DNA of 37,540 nt from CAYOSU01 sp964406735 (lineage in GTDB: Bacteria > Bacillota > Clostridia > Christensenellales > CAMQZB01). This document shows, in pieces, positions 14,936 to 23,091 of the stretch. Location: the NCBI GenBank assembly GCA_964406735.1, contig CAYOSU010000013.1:1-37540 (forward strand), read 5' to 3'. The notes under the pieces were generated by a model. That model made no database searches. It saw nothing but the letters and a program-made list of their open reading frames with translations, and was not told the origin of the DNA. Both the position numbers and the translations under genes were made by a program. How positions within the stretch are numbered: the stretch's first letter is position 1; every line of letters begins with the position of its first letter.

Positions 14936-15676
14936 TCACTCCAACACGTCCGCCATATCGTACCGTCCGCACGGCTTACCGACTAAGAACCTTGCGGCAG
15001 CGACTGCGCCGTCCGCAAAGACCGAACGTGACAACGCCTGGTGCTTGATAGTAACGATCTCGTTGTCGCCGATAAACATCACCTCGTGCTCGCCGACGAT
15101 CTTGCCGCCACGGATAGAGGAGATGCCGATCTCGTTTTTATCACGCTTGCCCGACGTGCTCCTTGTTGCGTTAATGTAAAGCTTGTCGTTTTCCTTAGCG
15201 ATCTCCCGTGCAAGCAGCAACGCCGTACCGCTCGGAGCGTCCACCTTTTGGTTGTGGTGCGCCTCGACTATCTCAACGTCAAAGCCGTTTAGCGCACGCT
15301 CCGCTTCTCTTGAAAGCTTCGCAACGAGGTTGATTCCCTTAGACATATTTGCCGACGTAAATACGGGCACGACCTTAGAAGCCTTGTCGATAAGCTCATA
15401 GTCGCTTTCGGTATATCCCGTCGTGCAAAGGACGGTAGGTACTCTTTTTTCGGTCGCATAAGAAAGTATGTCCCCAAGTGCCGACGGCCTCGAAAAGTCG
15501 ATAATAACGTCGATATTCTCCTTGACGTCGCCGATATTCTGATAAACAGGCATGCCCGACTCGCAAGGGATGACGTCAACGCCCGCAACGACCGTCATAT
15601 CGTCCGTATTTTTAATAGCCTCGATGAGATTTTTTCCCATCTTGCCCGATATTCCGTAAATTAAAACGCTTATCAT
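14936..15676 (-). CDS. dapB: 4-hydroxy-tetrahydrodipicolinate reductase
   Basis: A 246-residue cytoplasmic NAD(P)H-dependent enzyme of lysine and diaminopimelate synthesis, which supplies peptidoglycan cross-links. The N-terminal nucleotide-binding loop reads YGISGKMGKNL (8-18). The catalytic signature is VEAHHNQKVDAPSGTALLLA, with the conserved His-His, Lys and PSGTA. CTTGYT and TSANMSKGINL match the conserved cofactor and hinge segments. Length is normal. Its start overlaps the end of dapA by four bases, so the two are probably translationally coupled. It is the last gene of a lysine-riboswitch-controlled operon. Confidence 0.96.
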   Translation of the reverse strand: MISVLIYGISGKMGKNLIEAIKNTDDMTVVAGVDVIPCESGMPVYQNIGDVKENIDVIIDFSRPSALGDILSYATEKRVPTVLCTTGYTESDYELIDKASKVVPVFTSANMSKGINLVAKLSREAERALNGFDVEIVEAHHNQKVDAPSGTALLLAREIAKENDKLYINATRSTSGKRDKNEIGISSIRGGKIVGEHEVMFIGDNEIVTIKHQALSRSVFADGAVAAARFLVGKPCGRYDMADVLE

Positions 15677-16554
15677 AAAATTCCAAGCTCCTTCATGCAG
15701 GCAACGAGTTTGATTCTGTTTTCGTCCTCGATCTCGGTAAGAGGCTCACGCAAGATCTTGGTAGCGTAGCCCATCTCGCAAAGTGCCGCCTTGCAGGGGA
15801 TAGGGTTGACCTCGCAAAAAAGTGCGTGCGCAAGGGGATAGAGCCTTTTGAAAAGTGCCAACGCCTTGTCTTTTTCACCCGAAAGATACAGCGTATGAAG
15901 CTCCTTCGTTTCCTTGGGAATAACGTTAGAAAGCACCGAAATAGTGCCGCTTCCGCCAAGGCTGAGGAACGGAACGATAAGCTCGTCGTCGCCCGAATAA
16001 AGAGCCATTTTGCCGTCTATTGCGAGCATCGTCTGCGTTATCTGCGAGATGTTGCCGCTTGCCTCCTTGATTCCGTAAAGGTTGGGAATTTCCGCAAGTG
16101 CCGCCGCAACGTCGGGCGTGATGTTGACACCCGTCCTCGACGGTACGTTATAAGCGATTACGGGTATGGAAATTGCGCTTGCGATCTCCTCGTAATAGCG
16201 AATAATGCCCTTTTTGGTGCATTTGTTGTAATACGGTGTAACGCACAAAACGCCGTCACAGCCCAGAGATTGGGCGAATTTGGACTCTAAAACAGCCTTT
16301 TTGGTGTCGTTTGCGCCCGTACCTGCGATAATTTTAATTTTACCCTTGGCGTGCTCGACGGCAACACGCAGTACCTCGTGTCGCTCAGTCTCCGTCATGG
16401 TAGCAGGCTCACCTGTCGTGCCGTTTACGACGATAGCGTCGATACCTGCCTCGACCTGCCTGTCAATAAGCCTTTTCAGCTCCTCGAAGTTAACGCCGTT
16501 TTCGGTAAACGGAGTTATCATCGCCGTAGCAACTCCCGTAAATAAGCTCTTCAT
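15673..16554 (-). CDS. dapA: 4-hydroxy-tetrahydrodipicolinate synthase
   Basis: A 293-residue TIM-barrel aldolase that condenses pyruvate with aspartate semialdehyde, the committed step to diaminopimelate and lysine. Visible are NGTTGEPATMT (43-53), the tyrosine region AYNVPSRTGVN, and the Schiff-base lysine in YGIKEASGN (about 162). Length and motifs are standard. It lies five bases downstream of asd, whose product is its substrate, and overlaps dapB by four bases. Together asd, dapA and dapB form a compact branch-point operon under one riboswitch. Confidence 0.96.
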   Translation of the reverse strand: MKSLFTGVATAMITPFTENGVNFEELKRLIDRQVEAGIDAIVVNGTTGEPATMTETERHEVLRVAVEHAKGKIKIIAGTGANDTKKAVLESKFAQSLGCDGVLCVTPYYNKCTKKGIIRYYEEIASAISIPVIAYNVPSRTGVNITPDVAAALAEIPNLYGIKEASGNISQITQTMLAIDGKMALYSGDDELIVPFLSLGGSGTISVLSNVIPKETKELHTLYLSGEKDKALALFKRLYPLAHALFCEVNPIPCKAALCEMGYATKILREPLTEIEDENRIKLVACMKELGIL

Positions 16555-16559
16555 ATCGG

Positions 16560-17558
16560 TCAGTCCTTTTTCATAATGATTTCTGCGATCTGCACGGCGT
16601 TAGTAGCCGCACCCTTTCTGATGTTGTCCGCAACTACCCAGAGGTTGACGCCGCTGTCGACCGATTCGTCGATACGCACTCTGCCGACGAACACCTCGTC
16701 CTTGTCCTCGGCGTAGATCGCCATCGGATAGACGTTGTTTTTGGGATCGTCCAAAAGTATAAGCCTGTCGTCGAAGTGCGAGAGGACGTATTTGACCTCT
16801 TCTGCGGTGCACGGCTTTTCAAACTCAACGTTGATAGACTCGCTGTGACCGTAAGCAACTGGAACTCTTACCGTCGTAGCGGTAATTTTAAGGCTGTCGT
16901 CGTGCAAAATTTTTCTCGTCTCGTTGACCATCTTCATTTCCTCTTTGGTATAACCGTTGTCGAGGAAGTCGTCGATGTGAGGCAGACAGTTGCCGACGAT
17001 AGGATAGGGGAACTTTTGAAGCTCGCCCTCTTTAGCGTTGTTGACAAGGTCTGAATAACCCTTCATACCTGCGCCCGAAACCGCTTGGAACGTAGTATAT
17101 ACTATGCGCTTGATACCGAAAGCGTCGTAAAGGGGCTTCAACGCAACGACTGCCTGAATGGTCGAGCAGTTGGGGTTAGCGATAATGCCGTTGTTCTTGT
17201 CGATGTCCTCGGGGTTTACCTCGGGAACGACGAGAGGGATGTCGGGATCCATTCTCCAGTACGACGAGTTGTCGATTACGGTAGTCCCGAGCGCCGCAAA
17301 AACAGGTGCGAATTTTTTAGACGTGCTTGCGCCTGCCGAAAAAAGAGCGATGTCAACGGGATTTGCCTTGATGTTCTCCTCGTTGAGCTCTATTACGGTA
17401 TGCTCTTTGCCCATGAAGTCCACCTTGCTGCCTGCGCTTCTTGAAGAAGCGAAGAGGAAGTATTCCGACACGGGAAGATTGCGCTCAGAGAGCACCTGCA
17501 AAAATTTTCTTCCTACCATACCCGTCGCACCGACGACGGCGACCTTAAAAGTTTTCAT
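16560..17558 (-). CDS. asd: Aspartate-semialdehyde dehydrogenase
   Basis: A 332-residue NADPH-dependent enzyme that reduces aspartyl phosphate to the semialdehyde. The N-terminal VAVVGATGMVGRKFLQVL is the cofactor loop. The nucleophile cysteine is in NPNCSTIQ, and TTFQAVSGAGMKG follows. The frame stays open upstream, but I start at 17558: MKTFKVAVVGATG is the normal N-terminus and GGAG lies eight bases before it, while the extra upstream codons overlap the riboswitch terminator. It is the first gene of the operon. Confidence 0.96.
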   Translation of the reverse strand: MKTFKVAVVGATGMVGRKFLQVLSERNLPVSEYFLFASSRSAGSKVDFMGKEHTVIELNEENIKANPVDIALFSAGASTSKKFAPVFAALGTTVIDNSSYWRMDPDIPLVVPEVNPEDIDKNNGIIANPNCSTIQAVVALKPLYDAFGIKRIVYTTFQAVSGAGMKGYSDLVNNAKEGELQKFPYPIVGNCLPHIDDFLDNGYTKEEMKMVNETRKILHDDSLKITATTVRVPVAYGHSESINVEFEKPCTAEEVKYVLSHFDDRLILLDDPKNNVYPMAIYAEDKDEVFVGRVRIDESVDSGVNLWVVADNIRKGAATNAVQIAEIIMKKD

Positions 17559-17584
17559 AAAAATATCTCCAAAAAAATATATGC

Positions 17585-17619
17585 AAAAAAATACGGCGAT
17601 AGCAATAAAGCCACGCCGT
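17585..17619 (-). terminator. Lysine riboswitch terminator
   Basis: On the minus strand ACGGCGTGGC, loop TTTATT, then GCTATCGCCGT (one bulged T), followed by a seven-T run. It lies between the aptamer and asd. Its 3' arm repeats the GCTATCGC of the aptamer P1 3' strand. Confidence 0.85.
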
Positions 17620-17642
17620 GAAAAACCGTAGAGTATTTTCAA

Positions 17643-17776
17643 GCGATAGCTCACCGCAAAGCTGCGACAGTCGTGCGTCTGTTACTCCGCACGCCCAGCA
17701 TGGGGAAGACCCACACTTCGGCAACGGTACCCTTTCGCGAAATCGCTACTCTTGCCCGATGCTCCTCTATCGTACG
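17643..17776 (-). promoter_or_regulatory. Lysine riboswitch (L box)
   Basis: On the minus strand the conserved landmarks appear in order: CGATAG (P1 5' strand), AGAGGAGC (17761-17768), AAGAGTA (17747-17753), GAAAGGG, GCCGAAG (17716-17722), GCTGGG, GACTGTC (17666-17672) and CTATCG (P1 3' strand, 17644-17649). This is the L-box core known from the lysC leader of Bacillus subtilis. It precedes asd-dapA-dapB. In the known mechanism, lysine binding stabilises P1 and the terminator forms, shutting the operon off. Confidence 0.93.
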
Positions 17777-17781
17777 ACTAC

Positions 17782-17810
17782 ATAATACAATAACGGGCGG
17801 AAGAAGTCAA
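17782..17810 (-). promoter_or_regulatory. Promoter of the asd operon
   Basis: On the minus strand TTGACT (17805-17810), 17-base spacer, TATTAT (17782-17787). The start point would fall at about 17775, right at the 5' end of the riboswitch. Confidence 0.8.
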
Positions 17811-17890
17811 ATATTATGAGTTTATTTTGCTTTGATATAAAATATTTTTGGCAACTAAAACGCCAAAGGAATAAAAATCGAGGCAAACGG

Positions 17891-17919
17891 TTGCAAAAAA
17901 GCGGCGAATAATGTATAGT
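17891..17919 (+). promoter_or_regulatory. Promoter of the membrane protein-methyltransferase-TPR operon
   Basis: TTGCAA (17891-17896), 17-base spacer, TATAGT (17914-17919). It is 60 bases upstream of the ATG at 17979 and divergent from the asd promoter. Confidence 0.6.
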
Positions 17920-17978
17920 ATTACGGTAAGATGAAAAAATAACGGCTTCTTATATAGATAAAGAAACGGAGGCTTTCA

Positions 17979-18917
17979 ATGAAAGAGACAAAAAGAAACG
18001 ACCAGCTCGTATATTTTCACAAACAAAAGGTAGGGGATATGGCAAAACGCCTCCCGACTGCCGAGGGCAGATGGGGACTTTGGAAATACCTGTTTGCGCA
18101 GGGCATGACGGGAATGTTCCAGCTCAACGTAAGTGCGTTCATCTGCTTTTTGCCGGTGATAGTTGTTGCGTATCTGTTCGCAATGGGCTCGATGTCGATA
18201 TCGTCCTCCTTGCCGTTCACGTCCTTTATAGGAGCTGGCTACCCTGCTGTAGTCGATGCGGCGGAAAAGGCATTCACCTCAACGCAGGAGCTTTTCATGC
18301 AGTTTGGCGTACTTCTGATGCCTTGCGCCCTCTTCATTTCGCTTTATCTTTCCCAGAGCGTTCAGTACGCAATGAGAAACTTCGTCTGGACAGAGGGACA
18401 CTTCAAGTTCAAAACTCTTTTCAAGTCCTTCAAGTTCAACTGGAAGCAGCCCATATTCATCTCGCTCATAACCTCCGTTATAGCGATGGGAATATTCTAC
18501 CTTGTATATTTATTGAGAGCGTACCTGTACCTTCATGGCTGGAACGTATGGGCAATACTCATGGTGATCGGAATTGCGGCAGTCGCGCTTTTCGTCGTCA
18601 TGATAACGATGTACGCATACTCCATCTCGATAACGTATAAAGAGAGCCTTCTTGCGGTATATTACGATGCGATCTTCCTCTCGATAAGATTGTTTGTTAC
18701 GAATCTTCTGATAGAAGTGGCAGTTCTTGCACCTATCGCACTCGTAGCGCTTTTGACAAACACGGCATTCGGTATGCTCGTAATAATGGCTATGGTATTC
18801 ATCGGCTTTTCCTATATGTTGCTCACGTGGGCTGTATATTCGCAATACGTCTTCGACCTTGCGACCAACAAGCTCAACGGCAACAATCCTTACGCAAAGC
18901 AGGAAAAGACCTTATAA
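17979..18917 (+). CDS. Multi-pass membrane protein of unknown function
   Basis: A 312-residue integral membrane protein with about six membrane segments (near 48-69, 105-130, 155-178, 187-212, 230-256 and 258-285). A basic N-terminus (KETKRNDQLVYFHKQK) precedes them. A soluble-side segment reads WTEGHFKFKTLFKSFKFNWKQ, somewhat like the cytoplasmic loop of DUF624/YesL-type proteins, but I would not assign it to that family firmly. The start has GGAGG upstream. The methyltransferase gene starts three bases after its stop, so the genes are probably co-transcribed. Confidence 0.8.
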   Translation: MKETKRNDQLVYFHKQKVGDMAKRLPTAEGRWGLWKYLFAQGMTGMFQLNVSAFICFLPVIVVAYLFAMGSMSISSSLPFTSFIGAGYPAVVDAAEKAFTSTQELFMQFGVLLMPCALFISLYLSQSVQYAMRNFVWTEGHFKFKTLFKSFKFNWKQPIFISLITSVIAMGIFYLVYLLRAYLYLHGWNVWAILMVIGIAAVALFVVMITMYAYSISITYKESLLAVYYDAIFLSIRLFVTNLLIEVAVLAPIALVALLTNTAFGMLVIMAMVFIGFSYMLLTWAVYSQYVFDLATNKLNGNNPYAKQEKTL

Positions 18918-18920
18918 TTT

Positions 18921-19640
18921 ATGTCCCGCTACGAAAAATTTTCAACTGTATACGATAAACTGATGTACGACTGCGACTATGATAAATGGTCGCAGTATTT
19001 GTTATCGAGGCTGTCGGGCAAGGGCATAGACTTTGCCTGCGGAAGCGGCACAATGACCCTTAATATGAGAAAGGGCGGTCTTGATGTTTTCGGTGTCGAC
19101 CTTTCGAGAGATATGCTGGAAATAGCCAAGGAAAAGGCAATGAAAGAGCATATTCCGACGGAGTTTTTAGAGGCAGATATGACAAGGTTCAAGTACGGCT
19201 TAAAGCTCGACTTTGCAACCTGCCTTATCGACGGAGTAAATTATTTGACCGACAGGGAGACCGAACGCTTTTTCAATAGCGTTTACGGCATGCTGAAAGA
19301 AAACGGCAAGTTCATCTTCGACGTGTCGTCGGAATATAAGATAACGACCGTCCTTGCCAATAACTTTTACTACGACGACGAAGAGGACGTAACGTATTTT
19401 TGGACTAACAAGCTTGCCAAGGACGGCAAAAAGGTAACGTGCGACCTCAGCTTTTTCGTAAAAGACGGCGAAAAATACGACCGCTTTGACGAAAGGCACG
19501 TTTTTCACCTGAAAAAGACTGAAGATATGAAGACCTTGCTCAAAAAAGCAGGCTTTAAGGAAATAAAAATAACCGACGATAGCTTTAACGGGAGACCAAA
19601 AGAAAAAGCTATGAGAATAGTGTTTGAGGCAACGAAATGA
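18921..19640 (+). CDS. Class I SAM-dependent methyltransferase
   Basis: A 239-residue cytoplasmic Rossmann-fold methyltransferase. The SAM-binding loop is DFACGSGTMTLNM (37-49) and the following acidic turn is VFGVDLSRDMLEIAKEKA. A mid-protein DFATCLIDGVNYL and a C-terminal segment (HVFHLKKTEDMKTLLKKAGFKEI) match the common small-molecule methyltransferase layout. The substrate cannot be told from sequence. It starts three bases after the membrane protein and ends with a four-base overlap (ATGA) with the TPR gene, so the three genes form a tight operon. Confidence 0.88.
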   Translation: MSRYEKFSTVYDKLMYDCDYDKWSQYLLSRLSGKGIDFACGSGTMTLNMRKGGLDVFGVDLSRDMLEIAKEKAMKEHIPTEFLEADMTRFKYGLKLDFATCLIDGVNYLTDRETERFFNSVYGMLKENGKFIFDVSSEYKITTVLANNFYYDDEEDVTYFWTNKLAKDGKKVTCDLSFFVKDGEKYDRFDERHVFHLKKTEDMKTLLKKAGFKEIKITDDSFNGRPKEKAMRIVFEATK

Positions 19641-21277
19641 GTGTAACGAATTTTTACCAAAGCGTAGATTATTATCTCGATCTTTTCGACGAAAAGTGCG
19701 ATAAAGGCAATTACCCCGACGGCTTTGCCGCCCTCTCGTACGCAGAAAGGGTAGCAAATAAGGCAGATATGTCGGATATTTACCTCGCAAAGGCGCAAGG
19801 ATACGCCGAGATAGACAGATTGAGGAGCTCCAACAAGTTCTACTTCAAAACACTGAAAAGCGGTTCAAACAGGCAAGAAGCGCTGTTCGGACTTTTTCAG
19901 AACATGATGTTGATAGGCCGCCGGAGCGACGCTATGTACTACTCCTCGCTTTTGGAAGATTGCGCAGGGGAGATAGACACCGAAACGGTGATGGACGCAC
20001 TGTCGGGGAGCTTGCAGGAGGCAGAGCAAAGCCAATACGGCGTAGCGTACGAAAAGGAGAGCTACGACGTAAAGCTTGCCGCCGAGTGCATAAGAGATAC
20101 TCGCTTTGACGATGCGATAGAGATACTCGAGCGCATTCCGACGGAGAATAAGCACTTCGTCAAGGCAATGAACGACCTTTGCCTGTGCTACACCGTCAAG
20201 CGTGATTACGAAGGTGCGTTGAGTGCGTGCATGCGTGCGCTTGAAAAGGACGCCGAGGATGTACCCTCTCTTTGCAACGAGCTGATGCTCGAACGCCTTC
20301 TCAAAAAGAACAGCAACGAAGAGGAAATACTTGAAAAGCTCCTTTCGGTAAAGCCTGACGACCAATACGATATAGCAAAGATAGCAACCACGATGTGCGA
20401 TATGAACAGGCACGAGGATGCAAGAAGATACTTAGAACTTGCAGTCAAGGCAACGCCTTACGTAGAGATATACGAGCTGCTCCTTGGCATAGCGCAATAC
20501 AATCTGCAGGACTTTGCGGCGTCCAAAAAGACATTTTCGGACCTTTTGAAGCTCGACAGAGACGATACGGTGGCAAAGTATTATTTAAGGCTTGTAAACG
20601 TCGCCGAGGAACGCTTCAAAAAGGGCGGTCAGGTAGAGCTGCTTGATTATATTCCCCAGATGCCGTACGCCGACATAATGAAGCTATACAGGCGTTTAGA
20701 CGACTTTTTGTGCTCGTTAGACGTAGACGAGTTCATAAGCGACGGAGAGGTATCCGACTGCTTCGAGTTTGCGCTCGAATCGGGCGATCTCGACACGATA
20801 GAGAAGGTCGTCCGCAAGATATTGGCGGCAGATCCGCCATGGAAAGAGGAGATATTGGACGACCTCCTGTTAGACTCGTCTGTATCCGAGGATATCAAGC
20901 AAGAGATAATAGAGGATTATCTGATAGAGAAAAAACGCTCGATAGAGCTTACCGTCGGTCTTCGCTACGACGAAAGCACGGTAACCTACCCCAAGAATTT
21001 TTCCTCGATGGACTCGACTTTCAAGACGGCTTTTGCGATGATAGGTGCGCTGTACTCGGTAACGAAGAGCGTACACCTTTTCAAGGAGCTTGCAAAGGCT
21101 ACGAACAAGGTATACGAGCTTTGCACGGAAAAGGAGTGCGACTTCAAGTCGTTTGCCTCGCTTGCGGTAGTCATAGCGATGGTAGAGGACGACAGCAACA
21201 ACGAGCGTGAGCTTTGCGAGATGCTCGGCGGCACGCCTGCCACGGTAAAAAAATACAGAGAGAAGCTCGGGCTTTAA
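19637..21277 (+). CDS. TPR-repeat protein with HTH-like C-terminus
   Basis: A 546-residue, mostly helical soluble protein. Residues about 20-330 read as tetratricopeptide-like helix pairs (for example DIYLAKAQGYAEIDRLRSS, ALSACMRALEKDAEDVP, ARRYLELAVKATP, ASKKTFSDLLKLDRDD). A linker with a long acidic helical part follows. The last 40 residues, ending in LCEMLGGTPATVKKYREKLG, resemble a helix-turn-helix of the kind found in cyclin-like transcription factor domains. No enzyme motif was seen. It overlaps the methyltransferase by four bases. A scaffold or regulatory role is an inference from the repeats only. Confidence 0.8.
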   Translation: MSVTNFYQSVDYYLDLFDEKCDKGNYPDGFAALSYAERVANKADMSDIYLAKAQGYAEIDRLRSSNKFYFKTLKSGSNRQEALFGLFQNMMLIGRRSDAMYYSSLLEDCAGEIDTETVMDALSGSLQEAEQSQYGVAYEKESYDVKLAAECIRDTRFDDAIEILERIPTENKHFVKAMNDLCLCYTVKRDYEGALSACMRALEKDAEDVPSLCNELMLERLLKKNSNEEEILEKLLSVKPDDQYDIAKIATTMCDMNRHEDARRYLELAVKATPYVEIYELLLGIAQYNLQDFAASKKTFSDLLKLDRDDTVAKYYLRLVNVAEERFKKGGQVELLDYIPQMPYADIMKLYRRLDDFLCSLDVDEFISDGEVSDCFEFALESGDLDTIEKVVRKILAADPPWKEEILDDLLLDSSVSEDIKQEIIEDYLIEKKRSIELTVGLRYDESTVTYPKNFSSMDSTFKTAFAMIGALYSVTKSVHLFKELAKATNKVYELCTEKECDFKSFASLAVVIAMVEDDSNNERELCEMLGGTPATVKKYREKLGL

Positions 21278-21288
21278 GCCTCATAAAA

Positions 21289-21323
21289 AAGACCTTCGCC
21301 AAATATAATATGGCGGAGGTCTT
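21289..21323 (-). terminator. Long hairpin: minus-strand terminator and plus-strand RBS block
   Basis: A 13-base stem, AAGACCTTCGCCA (21289-21301) with TGGCGGAGGTCTT (21311-21323), one G-T pair. On the minus strand it is followed by TTTTTTA, a good terminator. On the plus strand there is no T run, but GGAGG (21315-21319), the ribosome binding site of the ATG at 21327, is inside the stem. Confidence 0.75.
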
Positions 21324-21326
21324 ATC

Positions 21327-22382
21327 ATGTCAGGATCAATAAAAAGGGTGCTGTCCGCAACGCTCGTAACCGTCGGCGGCATAATAGGCGCAGGCTTTGC
21401 GAGCGGCAGAGAGATATACGTCTTTTTAAAGGGCGAAAACAGAGCATTTTTGGCAGGTGTTTCCGTCTTTTTAGCAATGCTCGTGTTTTCCCTTTCCGTA
21501 TATACCTTTGGCAGAAAGAGAAAGGTGTCATCGATGAGAGACTTTTCAGCCGCCCTGTTAGGAAAAAGAGCGTATTTTTTTGACGTAGCGTTCGGCTTTT
21601 GCTTTTATATAGTAATAGCGGCAATGCTTTCTGCAACCGACGAGCTGTTCTCCTTTTGCGGCGTAAGATTTCCGCTTTTTTCGTTGATTTCCGTCTTAAT
21701 AACGGGCTTTTTCGTTGCTCGCGGGATAAAGGGCGTAACGCAGCTTTCGTGTGTTTTAACGCCGATTTTGGTGCTGTTTATCGTAGCGATAACGCTGGGA
21801 TTTAAGGGTAAGGCGGCGGAAAGTGCCAAAGCCCAAAACGCCGTAATTACGGGCGTTAACGCCACGATGTACGTAGCGATGAACTTCTGCCTTTCAGCCG
21901 TCGTAATGGCGGAATGGGGCGGCAAAATGACAAAAAGAGAATGTTTAGCGTCAAGCCTTCTTACATCAACGGTAATAGCCCTTCTCGTTGCGTTTTTTAT
22001 CAAGGCAATGTCTTGCGGAGACTTCGCCGCAATTCCCATACCGCTTGTTGTGATGACGGAAGGGAGAGGCAAACTTCTTGCCGCCTTTTCAATAATAACG
22101 CTTTATTTCGCCATTTTGACAACCCTTCTTTCGTCAAGCCTTCCGCTCTTTTCTTGGTATAAAACGAGGCGAAAAGGAGCGATATTGCCCCTTGTTGCCA
22201 CATTTTTACCTGCTTTTTTGCTGTCGGGATTCGGGTTCGTAAAAATTCTGTCCTCGCTGTACCCGATACAGTCGGTGATAGGGCTCATAGCTTTAATTCT
22301 CATCATCAGCGATAGCGTATTACCAGCTTTTCAAGGAGTGAAACGAGGTAATACACCACCCCTGCGAGGAAGAGAAGAATGA
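21327..22382 (+). CDS. YkvI-like membrane transporter
   Basis: A 351-residue membrane protein with about ten hydrophobic segments. The N-terminal VGGIIGAGFASGREIYVFL matches the first helix of the YkvI family, which is distantly related to amino acid transporters of the APC/LeuT fold; the GAGFASGRE stretch is the conserved unwound-helix region. Other family-like pieces are MYVAMNFCLSAVVMAEWG and the C-terminal YPIQSVIGLIALILIISD. The substrate is unknown. Its ribosome binding site is buried in the hairpin at 21289-21323. The last 77 bases overlap the convergent ABC permease gene, and the terminal 20 or so residues are polar and may be a late extension. Confidence 0.85.
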   Translation: MSGSIKRVLSATLVTVGGIIGAGFASGREIYVFLKGENRAFLAGVSVFLAMLVFSLSVYTFGRKRKVSSMRDFSAALLGKRAYFFDVAFGFCFYIVIAAMLSATDELFSFCGVRFPLFSLISVLITGFFVARGIKGVTQLSCVLTPILVLFIVAITLGFKGKAAESAKAQNAVITGVNATMYVAMNFCLSAVVMAEWGGKMTKRECLASSLLTSTVIALLVAFFIKAMSCGDFAAIPIPLVVMTEGRGKLLAAFSIITLYFAILTTLLSSSLPLFSWYKTRRKGAILPLVATFLPAFLLSGFGFVKILSSLYPIQSVIGLIALILIISDSVLPAFQGVKRGNTPPLRGREE

Positions 22383-23091
22383 CGGTCGCCGCCATAACGA
22401 GGTCGAGCTTAAACACCTGTCCGCCGTAGACAATGAGGTAGCCAAGCCCCTCACGGGACACGAGGTACTCACCCATGATAGACCCGACGAAGCTAAGCCC
22501 GACGTTTATTTTCAGCATGGAGATGAGAGCGGGGAGCGAAGACGGCAGAACAAGCTTAAAAAATATAGTCAATTTTTTGGCGTTCATTGCCTGCAGGAGA
22601 TAAATTTTGTCCCCGTCCGTCTCGCAAAATGCGGCAAGAGCTGTAATGTTCGTAATGATGACGCAGATTAAGACGGTCATTGCGATAATAGGCTTGTAGC
22701 CGATGCCGCACCACACGATGAGAATAGGCCCCAAGGCGATTTTCGGGAGCGAGTTGAGAACGACAAGATATGGCTCTGCGACGTCCTTAAAAAAGGCAAA
22801 ATACCACATTAAAAAGGCAGATATCACGCCGACGACGTTCGCTATAAAAAATCCCGTCATAGTCTCAAAAAGGGTAATGAAAACGTGCCGCCAAAGCCCG
22901 CTTTGAGAAAGCGAAACGACGCTTTTGACTACCCTTGACGGCGAACTCATAATAAACGGGTCGATGACGTTCAGCCTTGCCAAAATTTCCCATAACGCCA
23001 CGAGCAAAACGAGTGCACCCACCTGCACGAAAATTACCGCTTTCTGCCTTCTCTCCGCCTTTTTCAGAAATTTTTTATGCTCCTCGCTCAT
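22306..23091 (-). CDS. ABC transporter permease, NitT/TauT/SsuC type
   Basis: A 261-residue inner-membrane permease with about six membrane segments. The EAA loop reads LPSSLPALISMLKINVGLSFVGSIMGE (about 200-226), and ALWEILARLNVIDPFIMSSPSRV at the N-terminus is the usual opening of this importer family (taurine, sulfonate, nitrate or thiamine-precursor uptake). The start overlaps the end of the ATPase gene by four bases. No substrate-binding protein is encoded in the window, so the substrate is unknown. Its 3' end overlaps the convergent YkvI-like gene. Confidence 0.92.
   Translation of the reverse strand: MSEEHKKFLKKAERRQKAVIFVQVGALVLLVALWEILARLNVIDPFIMSSPSRVVKSVVSLSQSGLWRHVFITLFETMTGFFIANVVGVISAFLMWYFAFFKDVAEPYLVVLNSLPKIALGPILIVWCGIGYKPIIAMTVLICVIITNITALAAFCETDGDKIYLLQAMNAKKLTIFFKLVLPSSLPALISMLKINVGLSFVGSIMGEYLVSREGLGYLIVYGGQVFKLDLVMAATVILLFLAGVVYYLVSLLEKLVIRYR

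Noticed and set aside
17559..17654. N-terminal extension of asd
   Set aside because: It would be translated from the riboswitch terminator and P1 region and is not part of the family N-terminus.
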